A stretch of DNA of 60,000 nt from NCBI RefSeq assembly GCF_030272615.1, contig NC_081406.1, positions 459,820,072 to 459,880,071 of the forward strand, in the 5' to 3' direction. The notes under the pieces are model-generated. The model did no database searches and was not told the origin of the DNA. It worked only from the letters and a program-made list of their open reading frames with translations. The position numbers were made by a program, and so were the translations under genes. This DNA is from Cryptomeria japonica. Lineage: Eukaryota; Streptophyta; Pinopsida; Cupressales; Cupressaceae. Below are positions 10,760 to 21,968 of the stretch, piece after piece; position 1 is the first letter of the stretch, and each line of letters opens with the position of its first letter.

Positions 10760-13700
10760 ATTAAAACTCCACCACGTTGCAAGACCTACTCCACGTTGCA
10801 ACAAACACCGACTATGTAGAAAGTGACACCAAGATGTAGGATAAATGCAAGGCATGCATATTATAAAAGGAGTTGACGTGGTAAAAAGGAACTTAGACAA
10901 CGGTTTGCAGATTTTAAACAATATTAACACCAACCACTCCTTTTTAATTAAATAAATGTTTATGCTATGTTTTGATAATTGAATAAAAGAATGTGTACTC
11001 ATTTTATTCAATTTATATGTAAGATACATACATGTGATACACCTTCTTAATATTTTTAATCTTGTTTTTAAAATTGCTTGAAAGATAGAAGGAAAAGAAT
11101 TTTTTCTTTTAAATGTATATTTGATTATCCATAAAATATTGTTTCCTGTCAGATAGGATTGATTGTAGTAAAAGATTTGCTCTATCAATTTCTATTCAAA
11201 CAAAAGATTGTCTTCTTAGAATAGTATTTTATCTTGCAAGAAATAGGAAGGTAGAATTGAAAGGTGAAAGACTGTCTTCTGTATGAATTTATTCTAGATT
11301 ATGTGAACAAAGCTAGATAGGCTTGTGTTTGTGGAAAGTTACCTTCCAGGACGGGTGCCGAATGTGGATTATAGAGAGAATAGTTGCTTTTCCAACTATC
11401 TATTTTTGCTGTGCATGGCATTATACTCGGCCGAGTAATCAAATTGAATTAACCATTGAAATAATGGAATTCTTTTATTTTATACTCTCTACCATATCCT
11501 AGATTGATAATGAATGCTTGTTTCTTAAAAGAGTTAGAAAAATGAAAATGCTTTTATCATCTAGGCACGCACCAGATTTCATCTTGCCTTTCGAATTTCT
11601 TTTGCTAAGCAATTCATGCAGGGTCGGGTATTCTTGATTGACCAAGAATTCCGGGGAAGCGTAAGCTTCAGGGTTGTGCGGAAAAAGCGCCTAAATCTTG
11701 TTCTCGTCTTCATGCTAAAGATTGCATTGGCGATAGCTTGGGTTGCAAATCAACGGACGCATCTCACCCTTTACTTTGTATTATTTCATTATTGAACTTG
11801 CGACAACTTGAAATGCGTAAGTATTGTATGATCGAAATACTACTTTTATCAATTTTTTTGAATAAAGAATATTTATCTTTTATAGAAATTTCGTGTTTAT
11901 TACGATCTAAATGGAATGATCAAATGAAGCTATGGATGGAAAAATGGAATGAAATAGATTTATTAATTGATTTCTGAGTTTATTTAAGAATAAAGAGTAT
12001 TTCGGCTATTATTTGAAGTTAGCTCAATTTACGTCTTTACATTAATTTTGTTACATGTAGTTGAAAATGCCCTTGCAGGTCCGTGTATACAAAAAATTGT
12101 AAGTGTAGAGAAGGAATATGAATTATTTAATAGATTGCCTCAAAGAAATAATTTCTCAACCCCTTGATTGTAGGGGATTAACAAAATGGATTTGTTGAAC
12201 AGGCTTTAGAAACTACCCAAATTAAATGGCAGGTGTGAAGTCAGAGTCTATAATATAAAAAAAATAGATAAAATGTCATTATAGGGTCGTAACATCTTCA
12301 AACATGAGGCAAATGGAGATAAATATTAAAAGGGTCTAATATATTCTTAAAACTAAGCTTATGATGAAGGTCTTTAAACCTAAACATGAATTAAGCTTTG
12401 TCTCTTAATAATAAAGTTTTGATGTGTTCCTTAAAATTTTAATTTCTATGCATCAATGATTAATATCTTACCTTAGTCCTAAATTATGAAACAATATGTT
12501 CATATCCAAGTCAATTGTTTGACTTTGATGTATTACATACTATACGCATTAATGTTCATGAGTGAATATTAAAATACTAGGAATTTCTTTGAAGATAAAA
12601 TATAACTTAATTACATGTGAGCAATATTGATCCAAACTCAACAGAAGGTCTATATTATCTAGCTATTAAACATAACATTGATAGCTTGTAAACCAAATAA
12701 TATGAAATTTTATACAAGATTATAAAGATCACGCATTTTTAAATTCTCTACAAAATGACCATGTAACAATCTCTAGGGCCTATTAGTATTAGTCTCAAAT
12801 CTTAATACCATTTTTGCACAGATGTGGCTAACAAATCTACTCTAGATCAAATTCTTATCAACTATTGAATTCGTTTTATGCCTTGTATTTTTCATACATT
12901 ATAGAGAGTTGGCTATTATAAATAGTATGTTCTATACATGCTAATCAAATTCCTTCTACATGACCTTATCTATTGAATTAATTAGACTTTTGTTTACGTA
13001 TATAGAGACCTACAACATCTCTAATGAGGCCAAGCACAAGTTGATAGTTGAAACACCTAAAAAGTCAATAGCTATCATTCTCCACTCGTATAATAGCCAT
13101 TATTTGGTATTTATAAATCTACTATGATATCAATAGTTACCACAAGAGTGACCATGTACGTCTAGTCTCCATTAATGAGTGGCTTTAAAACATAATGAGG
13201 CATCATGGTTAATTATTTCTTAGTTCTTCTTTCTACCATAAAATACCTAGGGTACTAATAAAAATATACCCTTTTTATTGTCTAATGTGCTTTAGCACAA
13301 CACACAAAGTATAAAAACTACTAAAATCAAAATTATAGGCAACTAATGATTACAACTATTGGATTTGACCATATAACTTCTTGATTATGGGGTACTACTC
13401 AAGAACATACCTTAATAGTGCCATCACTAGATCATGTATTCTCTTTTTATCATAGATAAATCTTCAAGGTGATCAACACCCTTGGTGTAAAAATAGGGAT
13501 ATTATTAAACATGCATTCGTAAAAGTAAACCCAAAAATTTAAATGAAAAAAAAAATCGAACCCAAATTAGATCATACTTTCATTATTCAGATAAGAAATT
13601 TCCATAGACAATAAATTTTATCATTCAAGTAAGATATTTCAATAGACAATTACTTGTTTTGTCAAAGTAGGAATATTGTTGACCTTTACAATAAATGTGT

Positions 13701-13950
13701 GGTTTTGTATTCACAATTATACTAAGTTCATTCAACATTATAATTGTGGGATATTACTATACAAGTTATCTTGTTTTATATATGTGTAGAGTGATATTTA
13801 TATAGTTTTATAGTATTTTATTTCAATGCTTTGTTTGTATCATTTTAGCATATGATTTGATTATTTTTATGTATTTATTAATTTAAAATTTAGTTGATTA
13901 AAATAGTATATTTTATTTTCTTGTTTAGAATCATGTTATTTCTTACTTGA
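10760..13950. other. Intergenic, one unassigned open frame
   Basis: Mostly AT-rich DNA with no domain I can name. The one exception is 11640-11977, which is less AT-rich at its start and stays open on the plus strand for about 110 codons after a TGA near 11632 (ATG at 11738, 79 codons). The peptide contains LQGCAEKAPKSCSRLH and ends KWNEIDLLIDF. I considered an organelle-derived insertion but do not recognise the protein. It could be chance. Confidence 0.3.
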
Positions 13951-13989
13951 ATAGCTTAGTCATCATCAATAAAATTATACAAAGGATTT

Positions 13990-14232
13990 CTACAGACAAT
14001 CTTCATTATTTTGGACAAGTTCCCTTTGTGATCTTGTATCTCCATTTTGTATCGCATTCTTAATTTTTTCTGATCCTTGAGGGATCTGGGCTAGACCAGA
14101 GGTTTTCTTCCCTCCATTCTTTTGTACCGATGCCCACACCGAATGGAGGTGTAAATGTAATTCTATCTATTTTTTAAAAATTAATAAAATTCTTTGGCCT
14201 CGACCTTTTATCGATCAAAAAAAAAAAAACAA
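13990..14232 (+). mobile_element. 3' end of a LINE-like retroposon with poly(A)
   Basis: The segment ends in AATAAAATTCTTTGGCCTCG, then a pyrimidine-rich stretch and a run of 13 A (about 14218-14230). It contains GAGGGATCTGGGCTAGACC and a TTTTGTACCGATGCCC block, the kind of 3' UTR seen at plant L1-type LINE ends. No coding region precedes it, so this is either a strongly 5'-truncated LINE copy or a SINE using a LINE tail. The 5' boundary is uncertain and no TSD was resolved. Confidence 0.55.
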
Positions 14233-15333
14233 ATTTTCATATTTCAAATCTAATAATTCTCAGATCCAACCATTACTCACTTATATGAATGCCAAATTTT
14301 AATTTCATATATCGAGTATGTACATATTTTAAAATTTCATCCTAAGACATTTTCACATTATTCAAGAATGTTTGGATAGAACATTGAAAAAATTCTTCTC
14401 TTTATTTGCATATGCGTGTCATTCAATCACATCATAAATCAATCTAAAGTTAACTTTCTTCTATCAATTATCATCCATTATCAAGCTAACACTTAAAGGT
14501 ACATTCTAGTACAAAACTTCAATTGGCTTACATTTGCAATATTAGGCACTTGATATAGTGATGTTCATTTTTCTATTGGTGTAAGGGCATGCTTTTGGAA
14601 AGTAAAATTATACAATTTATGAAGTTTTGTAAGTAAGCTTTAGATTGTGTGTGGAAGAGGTAAGATCATGCAATGGCATAAATAGTGCCACGAGTTCTTC
14701 ATGATTGATAAAACCACATTGTTTGCACATAATAGCAAAAAGATAGAGCACAAATGATTATAGTCAATGTAATGTCCACATGATAGTTGTGCATGAGTGA
14801 TAGATGACAATAAAACAAGATCAATAATTAATTTTGGATGTCATTAGATAATCTAACCAATATTAACTATAACATTTTTAAGATTAGAAATGTATGTTGT
14901 GTCTTTAGGGCATTAGATAAAGTTTATAACTTTTAATGTTGGAGCTTACTACATTGGTAATAAAATTCGGGTTTTAGCCACTAAATTATTTTATAATACC
15001 TTTTTGAGCCTAAGAAACTATGCAATATCTCATTATAAAATTTAATAAGTATTAATTTTGTGTATATAGTCAAGGTCTTGTCATTATCCTTACAATAGGA
15101 GTTGAACCTAAATATTCATATATTCAAGATTGGATATGTATATATTTTATCTATAAATGTCTATTCATTTTTATTTGAGTTATTGAAAAGCATTGTTCTC
15201 ATACCATCTCCTTGTTGAACACACCACAGGAATGAGAGGGGAGGGGGGGAAGGGTAGAAGTGGGGGGGGGGATTAGTTTGGACCTAAAAATTTACATAAT
15301 TTCTAATCTTAAATTAAAGTTCAAGTCACAACT
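14233..15333. other. Intergenic; possible outer LTR remnant at the right end
   Basis: AT-rich, without coding motifs. 15236-15272 holds G-tracts separated by AAGGGTAGAAGT and followed by ATTAGTTTGG. This resembles the G-tract near the left end of the copia LTRs, so the gag-only element may have inserted into an old copia LTR continuing at 23219. This is a weak inference. Confidence 0.3.
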
Positions 15334-16583
15334 TGTAAAGCGGAAAAATCAAACCCTAGTTGTTCTCCCCTCCCCAACTCCAAGGAGAGAGAAGGGAGGT
15401 CACTAGGGTTGATGGTTTTCACTTAGGAGAGACTTTACATTCAAAAGAGGGGTTGAAACCCACAAAATCCAATCCCACACGATGCAGGATTGGATTCTAA
15501 ATGAGTTTCAAGGGTTAAGACATCAAGGATACCCTCTTTTGTAAAGAATGTAGATAGAATGATTGAACTAGGAATGCATGTAAAGTAAGAAAGATTCACT
15601 TATAAACAGAGATAGGGATACGGGATGAAGCTGTGGACCTGGAATTAGCAGTAAAATGTCGAGACGGTGTTGTTCTGCAAATTTGAGCGAACGTTGTCGG
15701 GATGATGGCTCCCGGAGTGCACACGGTCCTCCGAAAAATCCACGAAATGAAGGGGGATCTGTTCGTCTCTGCACAAGGATTCCAGATCTTCAATTATAGC
15801 CGCGTACCTGCAACCTACACACAGAAAAGAGAGGATGATTGGGGGGTTAGGGATTAGGGGTTTGCCTTTAGGTCAAACCCCAGTTTTGGAATTAACCAAG
15901 AAATGAGAATGCTGTAAATGTGAATGTCTGTAATGTAAACAAGTACTGATACCTTGTTGTAAGAATGTTCGTATTCTTACATGCAAAGGTGTAATGTATG
16001 TTGTATGTAATGGGTTGTAAGTGATCTCCTCTTCAATGGTTGAATCCTTGTCTTGAATGCAACACTTAGCCTTGAATGGAGACTTAGAATGCTCAATTGT
16101 TTGAAGGAATGCTTGAATGCTTGAATGTTTGAATGTTTGAATATTGCTTCCGCCTCTTGCCCTTGCTTATTTCCTTCCTTCCTTTCTAGGAGAGGAAAAG
16201 TAGTTTATATACTTGTCAATTAGGGTTGAGAGACTGATTTTTCTAACCTTAGGCCGACCTAGAAGCATTGTTTTCTGAATTGCAAACTTAAAGACCCGAT
16301 GCCCAACAAGAGACCGGGCCCAAAATAGGGCCAGGGACCATAGCGCTGGGCGCCATGGTCCTTGGGGACCAGGGCACTAGGTGCCATGGTCCTGAAGGAC
16401 TAGGGGACTAGGTGCCATGGTCCCACCTCCCGAGACAGCAGGGTGCAAGGAAGGATCAGGCCAAGGTGCAGAAAGATGTCGCAAGCAGGTTTCGGGGTCT
16501 CCATTCAAGTTCAACGTTGCACCGCCATCGTGAAGACCCAAATGCAATCGAAATTACAACTGTCACAATTTTAGGATGCTACA
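15334..16583 (-). repeat. 3' LTR of the gag-only element
   Basis: On the minus strand it starts TGTAGCATCCTAAAATTGTG and ends CGCTTTACA. From U3 towards U5 it holds the three-unit hairpin array (16334-16433), a TATA box (TATATAAA on the minus strand, 16204-16211) and one copy of the GTGCAC stem-loop repeat (about 15697-15732). It is next to the polypurine tract, so this is the downstream LTR. Short ORFs within it (65-68 codons) are repeated in the other LTR and look incidental. Confidence 0.9.
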
Positions 16584-16598
16584 TTTAGCCCCCACTTT
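16584..16598 (-). other. Polypurine tract of the gag-only element
   Basis: The minus strand reads AAAGTGGGGGCTAAA directly before the LTR TG. This is the expected primer site for plus-strand DNA synthesis and it fixes the element's polarity. Confidence 0.8.
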
Positions 16599-17333
16599 AG
16601 CGGGAGTATAAGCGTACGCCCATACTTCCGGTAAAGTACAAGGAAACAACATTGAAAGACTTTCACCACGTCAAGGAGGCAAGATACACCAAGCCCCCAG
16701 TGGACTAAGGATCTTACGACTTCGATTGACAAAGTAAAAGGGAAGATCACGAGGGTGAACCATGACTGTCAGTAGTAAGGTTCCCTCACTATGAGTCATG
16801 CAAGAAAAATACCAAAAATTTTCAAGGCAAAGCTAAATTCGCCAAGAAATTTTCAAGTATCTTGAAAAGATATGAACGGAGTGTATGCCCCCCTACGTTA
16901 AAGAGATCGCACATGCCTCACCGGGGGTGATTGCTTTAAAGTAGTGATACACATAAGAAATGAGAAGGGAAAGGAGCATGTTATCACAGGGATTTACCCC
17001 CAAGTGTGAGATAAGCCCAAGGATAATAGACACAAAACACAAAGCACAAGGTGACTTCGCTTTCCTCGGGGTCAGTATGCTATATGATAATTCATGTATA
17101 TCATATGTATGTATGCATAATTGTTCTTCATTCCATAATCAAGGAAGGTCACCTAGAAGAAGGGAGCACGTGTCTTTTGAGTCAACATGAGAGAGACCAA
17201 GAGAGATCTCAATGCTTTGCATCGTCCTCAAGTAGACAACACTAAGGACAACAAATAAAAGAATGAGAATAACACATAGAAGAAGTAACAAAAGAGATCA
17301 AGAGAGGAGGAGAGAGTCTGCTATGCTAATGAA

Positions 17334-20300
17334 CTAGTCTAGCACGTCATCTACCCCCCGATCTTGATGATCAATATTTCGGGAAGGCAGGAAACACGCT
17401 AGAGGAGGAACATCCAACACAGCAGATGGAGCTATCACAAGATCCAAACAAGGGCTATGTTCATGTTCCAAGCCACGTTGTTCTTGTCTAGGAGCTAGGA
17501 TAAGTGCTTTAGAAAATTCGTTAGATAAATGGTTATCAACATCAACATATTCATATTCACTATCAAAAGAAAGAGGAGTAACATTTTCATCATGAATAAC
17601 ATTTTCATCTATATCATCATCAAGATTTATAAAAATAGGATCTTTAACTCGCACAGGATCAAGACCATCATGCATCTTATGTCTAGGAGTTTTTGGCTCA
17701 ATTTTCGGCTGAGGAGAAAATGGAATAATACTAACTGAAGGTGTTTTTGAGGATTGCAAAGTTTGAAAAGCAGCTGCCTGAGCTCTAAGATGACGCTTTC
17801 ATCGGCGTTCACGTGCAGAACGATTCCGTCTAGTCTTTGTAGGAAGTTGAGAAGATTGAGGAGGAGGAATGTTCTCATCCTTATCACTTGGGTGTTTAGG
17901 TTGTGGTCTCTTAGGTTGAATAATAGGAGAAGAGGAAGATCTCTTCTCTCTATAAGAGGAAGGAGGACGAACTGCTCCATATAAGGGAGGAATATTTGGT
18001 TTAGGAAGGAGACCAAGTCCATCATGAAGAGGAGGGATAGGTCTACTTTTAGGAAGTTTATTAGATATAGACATAGTCACATCCATAGGGATGGGTTGGG
18101 AATCTTCTTGAGGAAAGACATTAGTTTTATCTTTCAAAGGAAGAACTTCCTTCTCAAGAATGATAGGAATATCAAGTTTGGGTGTTCTAGGTTCACTTAG
18201 AGATAGGATCATATCTTTTTTCCACTTTTGATAAGATTTGAAAAGATGATCACTTCGCGGTGGAAGAGATTGAAATTGTTTAGGCCAAAAATAATCAATA
18301 GGAATGCTAGAAGTTCTTTCAGGTAGTTTAAAGAGACTATGATTGATAGTAACAATTTCACCATTATGGGGAAATTTCAAACACTTGTGAATAGGAGAAG
18401 CAATAGCTTTCATGGAAGATAGCCAAGGATAGCCTAGCTTCACACGAAATTGTTCGGATGATGGAATAATAGCAAAGTTCACATTAAGGGATTTGTTATG
18501 GACCTCAATAGGTAATGTAATAGAACCAATTGCAGGAGAAGAAAATGCATCAAATAGTTTCACAACCACATTTGTTTCATCATAGATCACTTGATTCAAT
18601 TGCAAAGTAAAAAGAAATTCTTCAGTAATGACATTAACCATGCAAGAAGGATCAATAAGCACTCCACGACAAGGTGTATTCTTGACTTTTGCAACTATAT
18701 ATAAAGGACCATCAGGTGCCCTAATAGTTTCACTGGAATCAAATGTGATGGAAGGTTCTTTAGGGATTTTCTGCTGCTCCACAAAGTTAATCACATTCGG
18801 AGTCATAGACACAAGATCATTAGGTGAGACAGAGGAATCATTAGTATCAATCACATTAGAGGTATGAGAAGGTAATGGATCAGTAAAAATCTTAAGATTT
18901 TGGTTAGGAGGAGCTACAGATGTGTTGCCTTTATCATTCACACCAGAAACAGAGATAGTATTATTATCAATCAAATCTTGAATTTTACCCTTTAAAGAAA
19001 AACATTTTTCAGTATCATGCCCAGGTTGACGATGAAATTGACAAAAAGATTTGTTATCAAAATAGGGTGAATTAATCTTTGTAGGATCTATTTGCTTTAT
19101 AGGAGGAAGAGTAAGCACATTTTGTTCCAATAACTTATTCATAATACTATGCAATGATTCATTCAAAGGAGTAAACTTTCTTTCTTTCTTGAAAAACTTA
19201 GAAATAGGAGGCACACCTGATGCTGCATTCACATTGTTGTTGATGATGTTTTCATTGAATTTAATGGACTCTCTGTTCGGTTTAAACTTCCCAAATGGTT
19301 GTTGACTACTATCACCCTTATCACTCGGAGCCATAGGATTTGCTTGTTCCATTTGACTCACAGTCAATTGATAATTGTGAAGAGTTGCGCACAACTGTTG
19401 GAAAGAAGTAAACTCAGAAAACAGAAGTTTTTCTCTAATATCTTTTTGTAAATTAGAAATAAAGATTCTTTGAATATCATTGTTAGGTACTGGAAAAGAA
19501 ATTTGAGCATACAAATGCTTATATCTACCAATGAAATCAATCACTTTTTCTTTAACACCTTGTTTACAATGCATTAAATCAATCAAAGTAACTTTAGGAC
19601 TTATATTGTTTTGAAATTGTTGAATAAAAGAATTGGCAAGTTATTCGAAAGAAGTAATAGAATAGGAAGGCAACAAGCAATACCATTGTAGGGCTTTATC
19701 TCTTAATGTTCTAGTAAACAGTTTTGCAAGCAACCTTTGGTCATAAGCAAAATCGGTACATATTGTTTGAAAGGTCTTAACATGTGTTAGAGGATCACCC
19801 TTACCATTATAAAGCTCCAAATGCGGAATTTCAACATGTTTAGGGGGGATAGCTCAAACAATGTCAAGAGAAAGTGGGCTCACAACATCAAATGTGGGCA
19901 CACTAAACTTAGATTGATTCATAGAGGCAATTTGTTGCTGTAAAGAAGAGATAGTCTGCGCAATATTGTTAATGGTCGCTTCAGTCGAAGAGTTCATATT
20001 AGACGTGTTAGATTGTGATGGAGGTATTATGTTATTGAAAGAAGGTATTGATTGAGAGTAAGGTGGTGGGACACTATGATAGCTAGTCATAGGAGATGAT
20101 TGGAAAGGAGGAACACTACAAGGAGGAATGGAAGGGTTGAATGAATTGCCCCCTTGCGTCATGTTCATTTGTGGAGATGTAATAGGAACACTCATTGAAG
20201 GAATGAATGAAGAAGTCAGATTGAATGAAGGAAGAGGGTTGATTGAAGAAGAAGGATTGCCCCCATGACTGGTGATCATAGGTGGAATGTCTTGTATCGA

Positions 20301-20783
20301 AGTAGTCATTATAATTGATGTAAAAGTAGGTATACTAGCAATAGAAGTTGTCAAAGGAATAGAATGATTAACTTGAGTAGGAGGTTGTGTATAACCTAAA
20401 GTTTTAGTACAACTCTTCATAGGCATCGCATTCGAATCCACAATGTGTGCAATACCACGCAAAATATCAATTCCATTCTTATCACTTTGAACCATACGTT
20501 TTAGACCCTCAATTAATGAAAGAGCTTGACTATCAGGGTATTCTTGAGACATCCATTGTCGAAAATCATCAAATTGGTTATCCAATTTTGAAAGTTGTTC
20601 TGCAGAAACCTCATGGAGAGCTTCTTCATCATTAAGAGGATTAGAGGAATTACCCATGTCCTCGTTAAAAAGGCCATTCAAATTAGGTTCCATCTCCTCA
20701 GTAATTAAACCTTGGAAAGACTTAATTCTAAGGCTTCGTCTAACAGGAATAGTGTAAGTAGGGCTTATTGTTGTAAAACTCAT
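17334..20783 (-). pseudogene. Gag with protease-like C-terminal part, three nonsense codons
   Basis: One 1,150-codon frame from ATG 20783 to 17334, interrupted only by TGA (19854-19856), TAA (19641-19643) and TGA (17799-17801), with no frameshift. The N-terminal 300 residues are a Ser/Pro/Gln-rich tail. The retrotransposon-gag capsid fold follows, spanning the stops (HVEIPHLELYNGKGDPLTHV, DKALQWYCLLPS, ANSFIQQFQNNI). The knuckle-like FCQFHRQPGHDTEKCFSLK lies near 19000-19060. The aspartic protease-like region (18720-18400) reads GVLIDPSCMVNVI where D-[ST]-G is expected, so the protease should be inactive, although the later LGYPWL box persists. A Pro/Arg-rich tail follows. There is no RT. The stop at 17799 is a CGA-to-TGA type change. 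The protein would form virus-like particles if the stops were absent. Confidence 0.8.
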
Positions 20784-20904
20784 GCACTAAAGAGAGAGAG
20801 AAGATTTTGAATTTTATAGGTAGCAAATTTCAATAAAATCAGCCAATCTCCTAGATTTAAGCTATTAAATATAATCTGGACAATCTCCCAAAATTTCGGA
20901 AAAA

Positions 20905-20950
20905 ATGTTAGGGACCGTGGCGAACGGTGTGCACACGGTCCTCGCAACTT
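20905..20950 (-). promoter_or_regulatory. GTGCAC stem-loop repeat, leader copy 1
   Basis: GGACCGTG (20912-20919) pairs perfectly with CACGGTCC (20934-20941), enclosing GTGTGCACAC with the self-complementary GTGCAC. It lies in the untranslated leader about 130 nt before the gag ATG on the minus strand. Of the four copies this one has the best-paired stem. A role as RNA dimerisation or packaging signal is inference. Confidence 0.55.
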
Positions 20951-21524
20951 TTTTCAAAATTTTCAGGGATGAAAGTTATGATGATTTTAAAGCTAATCTG
21001 AAAAAATTGAGTGATTTTATGATCTGTAGATAGGCCAAATTAAAGTTGCAATCTCAAAATTGAACCCTACCAAGATTGTTGAAAAATGCAGAATTTGAAT
21101 TTTGAAAAAAGAGAGGGAAACTGAAATTTTGAATTTTATGATTTTAGAGGGAATATTGAAAGCAATGCAAGCTTTGAAATTTAAAAGTTGACTCAATTTC
21201 ATGCAAAATTCAATTTTGAAAGTGGAAATCAAGGTTGCCGCAATTAAACACTTAATTTCAAAAGTCACAAATTGTAAAAATTTGAATAAAGCACTGAAAT
21301 TTCGAATGAATGCCAACACACTTTTCAGATTTAGGACTGTAAGGAACACAATTTTGATATGAATTTTAATTTCAACAATTTTTGAATGATTATAAGCCTT
21401 TATCCAAGCAATCACTAGACCAACTTTGACTTTGATTTTGAAAGTGTTAGAATTGATAAAATCAGCCAAAATTCTGGATTTTAGCAGAAAAATACAGTAA
21501 GATCTAGCTCCTGAAATTTCAAAA

Positions 21525-21570
21525 AAAATGTCGGGGACGATGGCACTCGGGGTGCACACGGTCCTCGCAA
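21525..21570 (-). promoter_or_regulatory. GTGCAC stem-loop repeat, leader copy 2
   Basis: Second leader copy, about 620 bp from the first. GGACGATG (21535-21542) and CACGGTCC (21557-21564) form an imperfect stem around GGGGTGCACA. The flanking sequence (TTTCAGGGATGA to one side, TTTCAAAAAAAATGTCGG to the other) is also shared with copy 1, so the repeated unit is about 95-100 bp. Confidence 0.5.
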
Positions 21571-21947
21571 CTTTTTTCCAAATTTTCAGGGATGAGAGAT
21601 ATTGTGATTTTACTGCGGAATCCAAAGTTACAGCCGATTTGGAGGTGTTTTGATTAGTGAAATTATCAGTCAAAGGTTGAACCAAGAAGGTTTTAAAAAT
21701 TAGAATTTTGACACTTAACCACTTAATTTTCAGAATTAAAGCACAAATATGAATTGACAATTTGCAATAGAAGGGTAGATCTGAAACAAGAATTAACAAT
21801 TAAACATTTCACAAGCTTAATTACTAAAAAGAAAATTTTAGGGTTTTTATGCAATTAGCCTCTAAAATTTGCAAAAGATCAAACATGGAAATGTAATTAA
21901 GGAAGCAAATTTTTCAGATCTAACCATGAACAATCAGAATTAGGATG

Positions 21948-21965
21948 TTCACGTCGGGTTCACCA
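21948..21965 (-). other. Candidate primer-binding site of the gag-only element
   Basis: The minus strand reads TGGTGAACCCGACGTGAA three bases inside the 5' LTR, the normal place for a tRNA primer site. The matching tRNA was not verified. Confidence 0.6.
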
Positions 21966-21968
21966 AAA

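Noticed and set aside
11738-11977. Plastid or mitochondrial gene insertion
   Set aside because: I could not match the peptide to any organelle protein I know. It is left as unassigned.
15568-15793. Two short ORFs, with near-copies at 22203-22428, as a duplicated small gene
   Set aside because: They are the same LTR region seen twice. Codons overlap in two frames and no known domain is visible.
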